Assembly (NCBI GenBank): GCA_016788685.1
Contig: JAEUSS010000434.1
Coordinates: 1-5,644 of the forward strand
Source: Prolixibacteraceae bacterium
GTDB taxonomy: Bacteria; Bacteroidota; Bacteroidia; Bacteroidales; Prolixibacteraceae
Direction of reading: 5' to 3'
Length of the DNA: 5,644 nt
Of this stretch, positions 1 to 5,644 are shown piece after piece. The notes under the pieces are model-generated. The model worked only from the letters and a program-made list of their open reading frames with translations. It had not been told where the DNA came from and made no database searches. Each line of letters begins with the position of its first letter. Position 1 is the stretch's first letter. Both the position numbers and the translations under genes were made by a program.

Positions 1-22
1 TAGGTTAGTTAGTTTAAGAGAG

Positions 23-57
23 AAAAGGTAGGACAGAGGTCCTACCTTTTTGTTTTT
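23..57 (+). terminator. Strong rho-independent terminator
   Basis: A perfect 12-bp stem (23-34 with 39-50) encloses the tetraloop AGAG and is followed by a T-rich run (51-57, one G). It would end a plus-strand transcript entering from left of the window. Because the stem itself starts with AAAA and ends with TTTT, it may also work in the other direction and end the minus-strand transcript of the WD40-like gene. The stem and T run are seen directly; the direction of use is inferred. Confidence 0.88.
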
Positions 58-283
58 ATACCCGCCGCAAAACCAAAGAAGTCCCAAAGGTTCTCCTGGT
101 TCAGCCTGAAAAGAAACAATCACAATAATATTTAAGCTGAATATACCGGCAAATATTCCCTTCAGCATATAATTTAACGTGGCAAGAACTAGTTTCCGGC
201 TCAACAGCATACACTCCTCCCCGGAAGCGCCTTTTCAGGAAGCTGGCAGATTTATATGTGGATTTCAGAGAGAAATTCCGGGA
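58..283. other. Stretch without a convincing gene
   Basis: This lies between the terminator and the end of the WD40-like gene. A minus-strand ORF with ATG at 210 stays open to the window edge (at least 70 codons). It has a purine-rich GGGGAGGAG only 3 nt before the ATG and a hydrophobic stretch at about residues 15-35, but it reads straight through the terminator hairpin, so it is not called as a gene. Reading past the stop of the WD40-like gene in its own frame shows no further repeat remnant, so that gene does not look truncated by a nonsense mutation here. Confidence 0.5.
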
Positions 284-859
284 TTATTCAGCTTTGATTT
301 CCCAAAGCCTGACTTCACCATAGGATCCGGCAGCGACAAAGCGGCTATCCGACGAAAAACGGACAAATACCGGGGTCTGGCTCTTCGATTTCACCGGATA
401 GTCATGAAACTGTCCCGATTGTAAATTCCAAACCCTTACAGCACCATAAACTCCGGCGGCAATGAGTTTCCCGTCAGGAGAAAAACAAACGAAACCGGGA
501 GTCTCGTTTTTTAGCCTAACCTCGTAATCCCTGTACTTTCCGGTACCAATTTCCCAGACCCGGACAACTCCGTACAGGCCCGCTGCAATTCTCGCACCTT
601 CCGGAGAAAAACAAACAAAGTCCGGCGTTTCATTTTTTAGTTTGGTCTGATAATCTTTAAAATCAGCCGATTCAATTTCCCAAACTCTTACTGCACCATA
701 AACTCCGGCAGCAATATACTTTCCGTCATTTGAAAACTCTGCATAATTTGGAGTTTCATTTTTGAGATACGCCGGATAGCTCTTCATCGTCTCCTGACCG
801 GCAAGACCAGATGTAAAGCCGGCAAGACACACAATTACAAAAATCAGGGTTCTGCACAT
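284..859 (-). CDS. Secreted protein of four WD40-like repeats
   Basis: The 191-residue product begins with a signal peptide (residues 1 to about 21, hydrophobic core LIFVIVCLAGF), so it should be exported. The rest is four tandem repeats with an exact 42-residue period, at residues 28-69, 70-111, 112-153 and 154-191, the last cut to 38. Each follows the pattern KNETPxFVxFSPDGKxIAAGxYGxVRVWEI, which matches the FSPDGK turn and the (I/V)R(L/V)W strand of WD40 blades. The usual GH pair is absent, the terminal WD is WE or WN, and the Asp before the last strand is replaced by VYG or similar. WD40 proteins are scaffolds for protein contacts and normally have about seven blades, so four suggests an oligomer, an unusual fold or a small partner-binding protein. 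The start ATG has GGAG about 10 nt upstream. The gene lies 87 bp downstream of the esterase on the same strand, so co-transcription is possible. Specific function is unknown. Confidence 0.88.
   Translation of the reverse strand: MCRTLIFVIVCLAGFTSGLAGQETMKSYPAYLKNETPNYAEFSNDGKYIAAGVYGAVRVWEIESADFKDYQTKLKNETPDFVCFSPEGARIAAGLYGVVRVWEIGTGKYRDYEVRLKNETPGFVCFSPDGKLIAAGVYGAVRVWNLQSGQFHDYPVKSKSQTPVFVRFSSDSRFVAAGSYGEVRLWEIKAE
287..778 (-). repeat. Tandem 126-bp coding repeats (four copies)
   Basis: The WD40-like gene is built from units of 126 bp: 653-778, 527-652, 401-526, and a shortened fourth at 287-400. The units have diverged in DNA sequence but keep short identical blocks. The first and third share CCATAAACTCCGG (plus strand); the second and third share GGAGAAAAACAAAC. 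The fourth is the most divergent at protein level (KSQTP in place of KNETP). The exact period and higher protein than DNA identity suggest internal duplication followed by selection on the protein. Confidence 0.85.
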
Positions 860-946
860 ACGTTTATTTCTCCGGTTTAATTAGTTAGCACACCATTTAT
901 CATCAGGATTTTAAATATAAAAAAAGAACCTGAACAAACCAGTCGC

Positions 947-2581
947 CTACTTTGAGATAAAAACCGGGAATACCGCTTCATTCCAGGCATCAAACTTATT
1001 GGATGAAACAATCTTCAGCTGGCGCCGTTCACTGTTCCTGAACCAAATAATGGTGGCATCAGTCGGGTTGGCCGATGTTTTTACTCCGCCTGTAACTTTA
1101 ACCTGCACCGGCGTTCCGTTATTCACTTCATAGTAAAGTGTCTTCAATGGCGAACTTTCGGGAACCGTTAGCTGACTGGGTGGCAACATGACTGAAGGAG
1201 CAGTTTCTTCGTAAAAGAACTTCGAAACATTGTAGGTTATGGTATCCATCCATTGATTCAGTGTTTTATAGTTATCCAGCTCGGGCTCATGCCCCATATC
1301 CCGAAGTGAAACTAACCGGTTACGGTTACCCAGCATCTGCAAACGGTCGTGAATGGGCTTTGATCCATACATTTTATCCATCAGCAAACGGTTAACCATT
1401 AACGAATTCTGAAACGGGTGATCATATTCGTAAGGCACAATTCCATCGGCAGTTCCGTGTATAGATAAAACTGAAATTTTCTGGTCTTTATCGATAACGT
1501 TCAAATCAGAAACAGCTCCCCACATGTTGGCAACCGCTTTAATGGTAAATGATTCGGTGTATTTGTTCCCTGATTCTTCAATCCGGGTAAGCCACCCTTC
1601 TTTGGTTGCCTGCTTAATACGCTCAGGGCGTTCATCATTGTCCATAAATGCCACCGCAAGCGATGCTACAGCTCCTGCGCTTGTGCCGCCCACATATACC
1701 TGATCCGGGTTAATCCCGAGTCCTTTGGCGTTGTGCGCCAGAAAACGGAGTGCTGCATGCGCGTCCTGAACGGCGCGGTAAGCGCTCAGCTCAACATCGC
1801 CGGGTGATAGTTTAAATCCCAACCGGTAATCAATGGAGGCAACCAAATACCCGCGTTTGGCAAGCGAGGTGGCCAAAGACCTTTCGGCAGCCGACTCTTT
1901 GCTCCCGATATAGAATGCTCCACCGTGAATAAGCATCACCAAGGGCCTGTTTTTAAATACATCCGTCTTCGGATAATAAACATCGAGCTTCAAATCGAGC
2001 AGTTTCGGATCGTTGAACGATTTTACCAGTCCTTTGCTCAGCGTAGTGATGTACGGATCGTCAGAATAAGGCGAACTGGTCCACAAGCCTTTGGCTTTAC
2101 CGTACAGCAAGTCGCTTTTAACTTCCACATTACTGAAGACTTCTTTCTGATAACGCTCCGATGGTTTTATTTCCACTTCAGGACGGAGAACAAAACTCAG
2201 GTCCACCTTCGGGCGCCAAAACAGGAACCGTCTCTTTTTATTCATCAAAGTCAAAGTGCCGTTAAATGTAGAGGCGTCAATATTCGAGGATTTCATTTTC
2301 CCGAGATATAAATCAGATTGAAAAACCGGACGAGACTCAGCAGTGTTCAAAGAAAAAGCATGACTTTCTTCTACCCCTTTTCCGCGGCTTAATACAAACT
2401 GGCCTTTCGCCATGTCGTTAAAAGTAGTATCAACCAATAAAATCAGCTGATCATTCCCGATTTTTCCATCGTAGATTCCTTTTGTCAGCGATTTACTTTG
2501 TACTGCCGACTGAACGGGAAATACCTGTAACAAGATTAACAGGCTGAACCAGAAAGAGCAAATGCGTATGAAATGTGTCAT
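947..2581 (-). CDS. Secreted alpha/beta-hydrolase, carboxylesterase-like
   Basis: The 544-residue product is a predicted exported serine esterase. Residues 1 to about 25 form a signal peptide with core FWFSLLILL. Residues 30-200 are an N-terminal region I do not recognise. The hydrolase domain runs from about 205 to 460: HGGAF oxyanion-hole motif at 219-223, GTSAG nucleophile elbow with Ser301, probable acid Asp379 in HGTADG, and probable base His431 in MGHE. These order and motifs fit the carboxylesterase/hormone-sensitive-lipase/BD-FAE group. Members cleave carboxylic esters, often acyl groups on plant polysaccharides; the substrate here cannot be read. About 80 C-terminal residues form an extra, probably beta-rich, segment with no sorting signal I recognise. 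The reading frame extends to a TTG at 2716, but the ATG at 2581 is the first ATG, sits right before the signal peptide and follows an AT-rich stretch, so it is preferred. It is probably first in a transcript with the WD40-like gene. Confidence 0.9.
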   Translation of the reverse strand: MTHFIRICSFWFSLLILLQVFPVQSAVQSKSLTKGIYDGKIGNDQLILLVDTTFNDMAKGQFVLSRGKGVEESHAFSLNTAESRPVFQSDLYLGKMKSSNIDASTFNGTLTLMNKKRRFLFWRPKVDLSFVLRPEVEIKPSERYQKEVFSNVEVKSDLLYGKAKGLWTSSPYSDDPYITTLSKGLVKSFNDPKLLDLKLDVYYPKTDVFKNRPLVMLIHGGAFYIGSKESAAERSLATSLAKRGYLVASIDYRLGFKLSPGDVELSAYRAVQDAHAALRFLAHNAKGLGINPDQVYVGGTSAGAVASLAVAFMDNDERPERIKQATKEGWLTRIEESGNKYTESFTIKAVANMWGAVSDLNVIDKDQKISVLSIHGTADGIVPYEYDHPFQNSLMVNRLLMDKMYGSKPIHDRLQMLGNRNRLVSLRDMGHEPELDNYKTLNQWMDTITYNVSKFFYEETAPSVMLPPSQLTVPESSPLKTLYYEVNNGTPVQVKVTGGVKTSANPTDATIIWFRNSERRQLKIVSSNKFDAWNEAVFPVFISK

Positions 2582-2909
2582 TTTAAAAATTAAATTACTG
2601 AAATGAACGCAAAACCTGACGAAAAAGTGCGTTTGATCTGCAAACTGCCCCGGGGATAAAACAGCAACAAGCCCACCGAGTAACAAAGGCCATACAGCCA
2701 GCCACCTTTCGGACAAAAGCGTTTCAAAGAAACTCTTGCAAAATTAACTTTTAAGACACAAAAAAACGTGCTCATTTTCAGATTTTCAGCTAACCGTTTA
2801 GTCTTTTTTTCTCCTGCCGGCAATACAAAAAACTGATAAAAATGATTTTACAATTCGACAGATCATTTCCCTTTTTTTCTAACTTGCCCCTTCAATAAAT
2901 TTCAAGATC
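2582..2909. other. Divergent promoter and leader region
   Basis: This 328-bp stretch separates the minus-strand esterase from plus-strand sequence. It holds a match to the Bacteroidota -7 element on the minus strand (2738-2746), which would give the esterase a leader of roughly 150 nt. That leader contains a small perfect hairpin GTTTC-AAA-GAAAC (2721-2733), a palindrome CCCCGGGG (2648-2655) and an inverted repeat GTTTG-ATCTG-CAAAC (2631-2645). A palindrome TGCCGGCA lies at 2815-2822, upstream of the -7 element. On the plus strand TAACTTGC (2880-2887) resembles a -7 box 22 nt before the ATG at 2910. No riboswitch class is recognised. Two TTG-started ORFs on the minus strand here look like chance. 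Confidence 0.5.
2738..2746 (-). promoter_or_regulatory. Candidate -7 element for the esterase
   Basis: Read on the minus strand this is TAATTTTGC, an exact fit to the TAnnTTTG -7 consensus of Bacteroidota, with the frequent following C. A TTTG lies upstream, but with only about 12 bp of spacer, shorter than the usual distance to the -33 element, so support for a full promoter is partial. Transcription would begin near 2731. Confidence 0.4.
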
Positions 2910-3272
2910 ATGAGGTATTTTTTGTGTCTCATTGGTTTGACAGGAGTTTTAACTTTTATATTCGGGACACAGAATCCTGTTATCGATAAGACTGAAGATA
3001 AAGAACTCGCACCTCTGTGCCTTTTTGTCTCCAGCCCATACCCGCCGCTATCCGTCATTGAGCATTCCGGACACGGGTTTACCTTTTTCAACTTTGCACA
3101 AACAGATCACCAGAACAAACGAGCCTGGAACTTATATTCCAGAAGTGGTATTTTTCTTTCGTTTTTGAATGTTTCATCCTTTAACAAGTCACTCCCCTGC
3201 CGCCATAAGAGCACCAGCATTTTTCTGCTTTTCCATTATTCCTTGTCTTTGTGGGAAGTCTTTCGGTGTTGA
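2910..3272 (+). CDS. Doubtful ORF with signal-peptide-like start
   Basis: I do not recognise this 120-codon ORF. Its first 19 residues (MRYFLCLIGLTGVLTFIFG) look like a signal peptide, followed by a polar stretch TQNPVIDKTEDKE that would suit a mature N-terminus. From about residue 33 the translation becomes rich in Phe, Ser, Cys and His, with no domain, repeat or pattern I know, and looks like translated non-coding DNA. A weak hairpin with a T run (3010-3027) falls inside it. A -7-like TAACTTGC stands 22 nt before the ATG. It may be a small secreted protein, the remnant of a gene whose 3' part is lost or frame-shifted, or chance. If it is not a gene, the non-coding gap between the esterase and the permease is about 800 bp. 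Confidence 0.27.
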   Translation: MRYFLCLIGLTGVLTFIFGTQNPVIDKTEDKELAPLCLFVSSPYPPLSVIEHSGHGFTFFNFAQTDHQNKRAWNLYSRSGIFLSFLNVSSFNKSLPCRHKSTSIFLLFHYSLSLWEVFRC

Positions 3273-3316
3273 AGCATTTGCAGGTGTTATAACGATTATT
3301 CACTCTAAAAATGTCT

Positions 3317-3360
3317 CAACCCGTTAGTCATGGGTTGTTTATTCAATTAATAATTACCCA
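3317..3360 (+). promoter_or_regulatory. Overlapping hairpins before the permease gene
   Basis: CAACCC (3317-3322) can pair with GGGTTG (3332-3337) across a 9-nt loop. The same right arm, as TGGGT (3331-3335), can instead pair with ACCCA (3356-3360), with a further inner stem TTATT/AATAA (3339-3343 with 3349-3353). The two folds exclude each other and end 20 nt before the permease ATG. Stems are short, so this could be chance or a leader that affects expression. Confidence 0.25.
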
Positions 3361-3379
3361 ATAAAAACACAACTGTCTT

Positions 3380-4663
3380 ATGATATCCGGACAAATAATT
3401 CCCCTGATTTTCGGGATCCGCCCTGAATTTATTCTTTTTGCGCTCACTCTTCTTGGAGTAGCTTTGTTTCACCGCCACACCTTAAAAGTAGCCCTGATCG
3501 GATTAACATCTATCCTGATTTTTAAATTTATTGCTATTCCAGACTTTAACCTGTCTGAACACCTGTTTGGCCATGTCCCGATGGCCGACCAGATTATGAG
3601 CAAAGAAATGCGTGTGGGCGAATGGAGTATTTTACTGAATTTGCTCGGGCTTTTGATTGGTTTCTCTTTGCTGTCGAAGCATTTTGAAGAATCAAAAGTT
3701 CCTGAGTACTTGCCTGACTTGCTCCCGAACGACTGGAAAGGTCCGCTTTTTTTACTGGTCGCCGTTTTTGTGCTGTCCTCATTCCTCGACAATATTGCTG
3801 CCGCACTAATCGGAGGAACCATTGCCCTGGGTGTTTTTAAAAGAAAGGTTCACCTCGGATATATCGCAGCCATTGTTGCAGCCAGTAATGCCGGAGGTTC
3901 GGGCAGTGTTATCGGCGATACCACCACCACCCTGATGTGGATTCAGGGCGTTCACCCGTTCAATGTTATCCATGCCTACATTGCAGCATTCGTGGCTCTG
4001 GCATTTTTTTCGGTGTTTGCTTCGCGTCAGCAACACAAATATCAGCCAATCCAGAAAGATGCCAGCCCCGACATCAGGATTGACTGGGGAAGAATCGGAA
4101 TTGTTGCAATGATCCTTTTGCTGACCATTCTTACCAACGTATTTTTCGATTTTCCGGCACTGGGTGTCTGGGTAGCCATTCTGATTGGCGCCATCATCCG
4201 AAAGACCGACTGGTCTGAAGCTAAACACTCGATCAGTGGCTCAATCTTTCTGATCTCGCTGGTCACCTGTGCATCGTTAATGCCTGTGGATGAATTACCT
4301 GCAGCTTCGTGGCAAACAGCATTCTCCCTGGGCTTTATTTCATCTGTTTTCGACAATATTCCACTCACTAAACTGGCGCTTGAACAAAATGGGTACGACT
4401 GGGGCATGCTGGCGTACGCAGTAGGTTTCGGGGGCTCGATGATTTGGTTCGGATCATCGGCCGGAGTAGCCATCTCAAACAAATTTCCGGAGGCCAGATC
4501 GGTGTTCTCCTGGATAAAGGCCGGATGGCATGTGACTGTTGCATACGTCCTCGGGTTCTTTGTTTTACTGTTTCTGCTAGGCTGGGAGCCTCAGACCATC
4601 CAAAAGAAGGGGAATCCGGAAAACACAAGGCCGGCAACTGAACAGCAAGTCACAGGCAAATAA
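3380..4663 (+). CDS. NhaD/ArsB-type ion permease (citrate-transporter-like)
   Basis: The 427-residue product is an inner-membrane transporter with roughly 11-13 hydrophobic segments (for example about 7-29, 120-136, 158-178, 238-258, 385-402) and a polar C-terminal tail from about 403. Two internal repeats carry the paired motifs of the ion-transporter superfamily: SSFLDNIAAAL (133-143) with SNAGGSGSVIGDTTTT (169-184), and SSVFDNIPL (321-329) with GGSMIWFGSSAGVAIS (351-366). The Asp-Asn pairs and NAGG...GD.TTT closely recall NhaD Na+/H+ antiporters, in which NAGGAWSPIGDVTTT is typical; here the AWSP part is GSGSV. Sodium-proton exchange is therefore the best guess, with a dicarboxylate/citrate or arsenite-type substrate as alternatives. 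The ATG follows an A-rich leader. The next gene, ThuA-like, is 170 bp downstream and seems to have its own promoter. Confidence 0.88.
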   Translation: MISGQIIPLIFGIRPEFILFALTLLGVALFHRHTLKVALIGLTSILIFKFIAIPDFNLSEHLFGHVPMADQIMSKEMRVGEWSILLNLLGLLIGFSLLSKHFEESKVPEYLPDLLPNDWKGPLFLLVAVFVLSSFLDNIAAALIGGTIALGVFKRKVHLGYIAAIVAASNAGGSGSVIGDTTTTLMWIQGVHPFNVIHAYIAAFVALAFFSVFASRQQHKYQPIQKDASPDIRIDWGRIGIVAMILLLTILTNVFFDFPALGVWVAILIGAIIRKTDWSEAKHSISGSIFLISLVTCASLMPVDELPAASWQTAFSLGFISSVFDNIPLTKLALEQNGYDWGMLAYAVGFGGSMIWFGSSAGVAISNKFPEARSVFSWIKAGWHVTVAYVLGFFVLLFLLGWEPQTIQKKGNPENTRPATEQQVTGK

Positions 4664-4690
4664 ACCCGAAACAACTGACGGTGACGACAA

Positions 4691-4782
4691 ACAAAACGGG
4701 TTTATCGGGAAGGCTGACAACCAGATTTGCCAAAGGAAGCCTCTGTTCTGCAGTAAAATCGACCCGAACAAACCCGTTTTGT
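4691..4782. repeat. Long imperfect inverted repeat before the ThuA gene
   Basis: ACAAAACGGGTTT (4691-4703) is the exact reverse complement of AAACCCGTTTTGT (4770-4782). After a small bulge the arms continue for five more pairs (TCGGG 4705-4709 with CCCGA 4763-4767), giving 18 paired bases around a 53-nt interior, which itself can pair AGGCT (4711-4715) with AGCCT (4738-4742). There is no T run after the right arm, so it is not a classic intrinsic terminator, though it could end or stabilise the permease transcript. The right arm covers the TTTG of the likely ThuA promoter. Confidence 0.7.
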
Positions 4783-4806
4783 CTGAATTAAAATTTGTAA
4801 CCTTGC
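4778..4806 (+). promoter_or_regulatory. Candidate promoter of the ThuA-like gene
   Basis: TTTG (4778-4781) and TAACCTTGC (4798-4806) resemble the Bacteroidota -33 TTTG and -7 TAnnTTTG elements, with one mismatch in the second and a 16-bp spacer, slightly short. Transcription would begin near 4812, about 20 nt before the ATG at 4834. The leader is A-rich (ACTAAAACAATAAATC), as is usual for this phylum. Confidence 0.45.
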
Positions 4807-4833
4807 ATACCAATTAAACTAAAACAATAAATC

Positions 4834-5583
4834 ATGAAGAAACTTACCACTGTCATCTGCCTGATTCTGATTCTGGCGCTTTCGGGCATTGCTCAAGACT
4901 CAAAAATTAACGTGCTTGCTTTTTCGAAAACCTCCGGGTTCAGGCACAGCTCTATTTCTTCAGGACTGAAAATGTTGAGCGATCTGGCTCAGGAGCGAAA
5001 ATGGATTTTAACCGCCACCGAAAATGCCGACCTGCTCACTCCCGGATTCCTGAAAACTTTTGATGTCGTTGTTTTCCTGAATCCTACAATGGATGTACTG
5101 AATGAGCAACAGCAAAAAGATTTTGAAGCATTTATGAATACCGGAAAAGGGTTTGTGGGAATACATGCCGCTGCCGACTGTGAATACGACTGGGCCTGGT
5201 ATGGCCAGTTAAACGGCGCATATTTCAAAACTCACCCCAAAGCACAAACGGCTACGGTGATTTTTGAAAATACCGACCATCCGACCATGGCGCCTTTCAA
5301 AGGAATGCAAACCTACCGTACCTTCGACGAATGGTATTCGTTTAAAGAAAATCCACGGGCAAAAGTTAAGGTCCTGGCCCGCTTAGACGAAACCTCACTG
5401 GACGAAGCGACCCTGAAAGAAGAAAAATGGAAAATGGGCGACCACCCGCTAATCTGGTACCAGGAAATGGGCCAAACCCGCTCCTATTACACCGTATTTG
5501 GCCACACGCACGAAGCATTTCAGGACCCGAAAATAAAAGAACACATCGGCTGCGCAATCGACTGGGCCGCCAAACGAAATTAA
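4834..5583 (+). CDS. Secreted ThuA-domain protein
   Basis: The 249-residue product has a signal peptide (residues 1 to about 20, core VICLILILAL, ending SGIA before QDS) and then a single ThuA-like domain (about 24-245) with the glutamine-amidotransferase-like fold. Family hallmarks are visible: FSKTSGFRHSSI at 30-41, GFVGIHAAADCEYDWAWYG at 106-124, GAYFKTHP at 128-135, DEWYSF at 165-170, and HPLIWYQEMGQTRSYYTVFG at 204-223. The founding member, ThuA of Sinorhizobium, acts in trehalose and 3-keto-sugar use, and secreted homologues in Bacteroidota and Planctomycetes often sit near DUF1080 (3-keto-disaccharide hydrolase) and oxidoreductase genes; none of these is in this window. A role in periplasmic sugar breakdown is inferred; the exact reaction is not known from sequence. 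Length is normal for a single-domain member. Confidence 0.93.
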   Translation: MKKLTTVICLILILALSGIAQDSKINVLAFSKTSGFRHSSISSGLKMLSDLAQERKWILTATENADLLTPGFLKTFDVVVFLNPTMDVLNEQQQKDFEAFMNTGKGFVGIHAAADCEYDWAWYGQLNGAYFKTHPKAQTATVIFENTDHPTMAPFKGMQTYRTFDEWYSFKENPRAKVKVLARLDETSLDEATLKEEKWKMGDHPLIWYQEMGQTRSYYTVFGHTHEAFQDPKIKEHIGCAIDWAAKRN

Positions 5584-5644
5584 GCTGGGGTCACGATTAT
5601 CAACCTTCGGTATTCGAAAATGGGTTAATGATTACACGAGTAAT
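5584..5644. other. Trailing sequence, nothing recognised
   Basis: The 61 bases after the ThuA stop show no clear terminator hairpin with a T run and no gene start that can be followed before the window ends. Confidence 0.5.

Noticed and set aside
179..424. Plus-strand ORF of 81 codons opposite the WD40-like gene
   Set aside because: It begins with GTG, lies mostly antisense to clear repeat-coding sequence, and shows no domain.
1925..2311. Plus-strand ORF of 128 codons inside the esterase
   Set aside because: Antisense shadow of a gene with a full catalytic motif set; no recognisable domain.
2582..2716. 45-residue N-terminal extension of the esterase
   Set aside because: It needs a TTG start and puts extra sequence before a good signal peptide that begins at the first ATG (2581).
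2590..2823. Minus-strand ORF of 77 codons upstream of the esterase
   Set aside because: Starts with TTG, overlaps the esterase leader in another frame and has no protein-like pattern.
2879..3091. Minus-strand ORF of 70 codons opposite the 2910 ORF
   Set aside because: No signal peptide or domain, and it is antisense to the more plausible signal-peptide start.
3469..4641. Several antisense and alternative-frame ORFs inside the permease
   Set aside because: All overlap the well-supported transporter frame and show no motif; typical shadows.
4691..4782. Mobile-element ends suggested by the 13-bp inverted repeat
   Set aside because: The 66 bp between the arms cannot encode a transposase and no flanking target duplication is clear, so a regulatory or RNA structure is more likely.
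4577..4813. Minus-strand ORF across the permease-ThuA gap
   Set aside because: It crosses the inverted repeat and the end of the permease, with no domain; better explained as non-coding gap plus antisense.
4989..5557. Antisense ORFs inside the ThuA gene
   Set aside because: Shadows of a gene whose family motifs are unmistakable.

Overview
The window looks like chromosomal DNA of a member of the Bacteroidota, probably class Bacteroidia. This is an inference from A-rich sequences before the start codons, promoter-like matches to the phylum's TAnnTTTG -7 element, and a gene set typical of the group: a secreted ThuA-domain protein, a secreted alpha/beta-hydrolase and an NhaD/ArsB-type permease. 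No rRNA, tRNA, CRISPR array, transposase or insertion sequence was seen.

Layout, left to right. Bases 1-57 hold a strong rho-independent terminator. Bases 58-283 hold no convincing gene. On the minus strand, a large secreted esterase (947-2581) is followed 87 bp downstream by a small secreted protein made of four WD40-like repeats (284-859); the two could be co-transcribed. The esterase is better started at the ATG at 2581 than at the upstream TTG at 2716, because the ATG directly precedes a signal peptide. Bases 2582-2909 are a leader and divergent promoter region. A doubtful 120-codon ORF (2910-3272) begins with a signal-peptide-like segment and then looks poorly coding. On the plus strand follow a 427-residue permease with NhaD-like motifs (3380-4663) and, after a 170-bp gap, a secreted ThuA-domain protein (4834-5583). 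That gap carries a long inverted repeat overlapping the likely thuA-like promoter. The last 61 bases show nothing recognisable.

Three of the four confident proteins carry signal peptides and the fourth is an integral membrane protein, so the region is devoted to the envelope or periplasm. The esterase and the ThuA protein suggest processing of esterified or modified sugars, but no shared pathway can be shown from this window. Nothing here amounts to a clearly new system. The best items for a second look are the four-repeat WD40-like protein without the usual GH/WD residues, the nested and competing inverted repeats before the ThuA gene, and the signal-peptide ORF at 2910.
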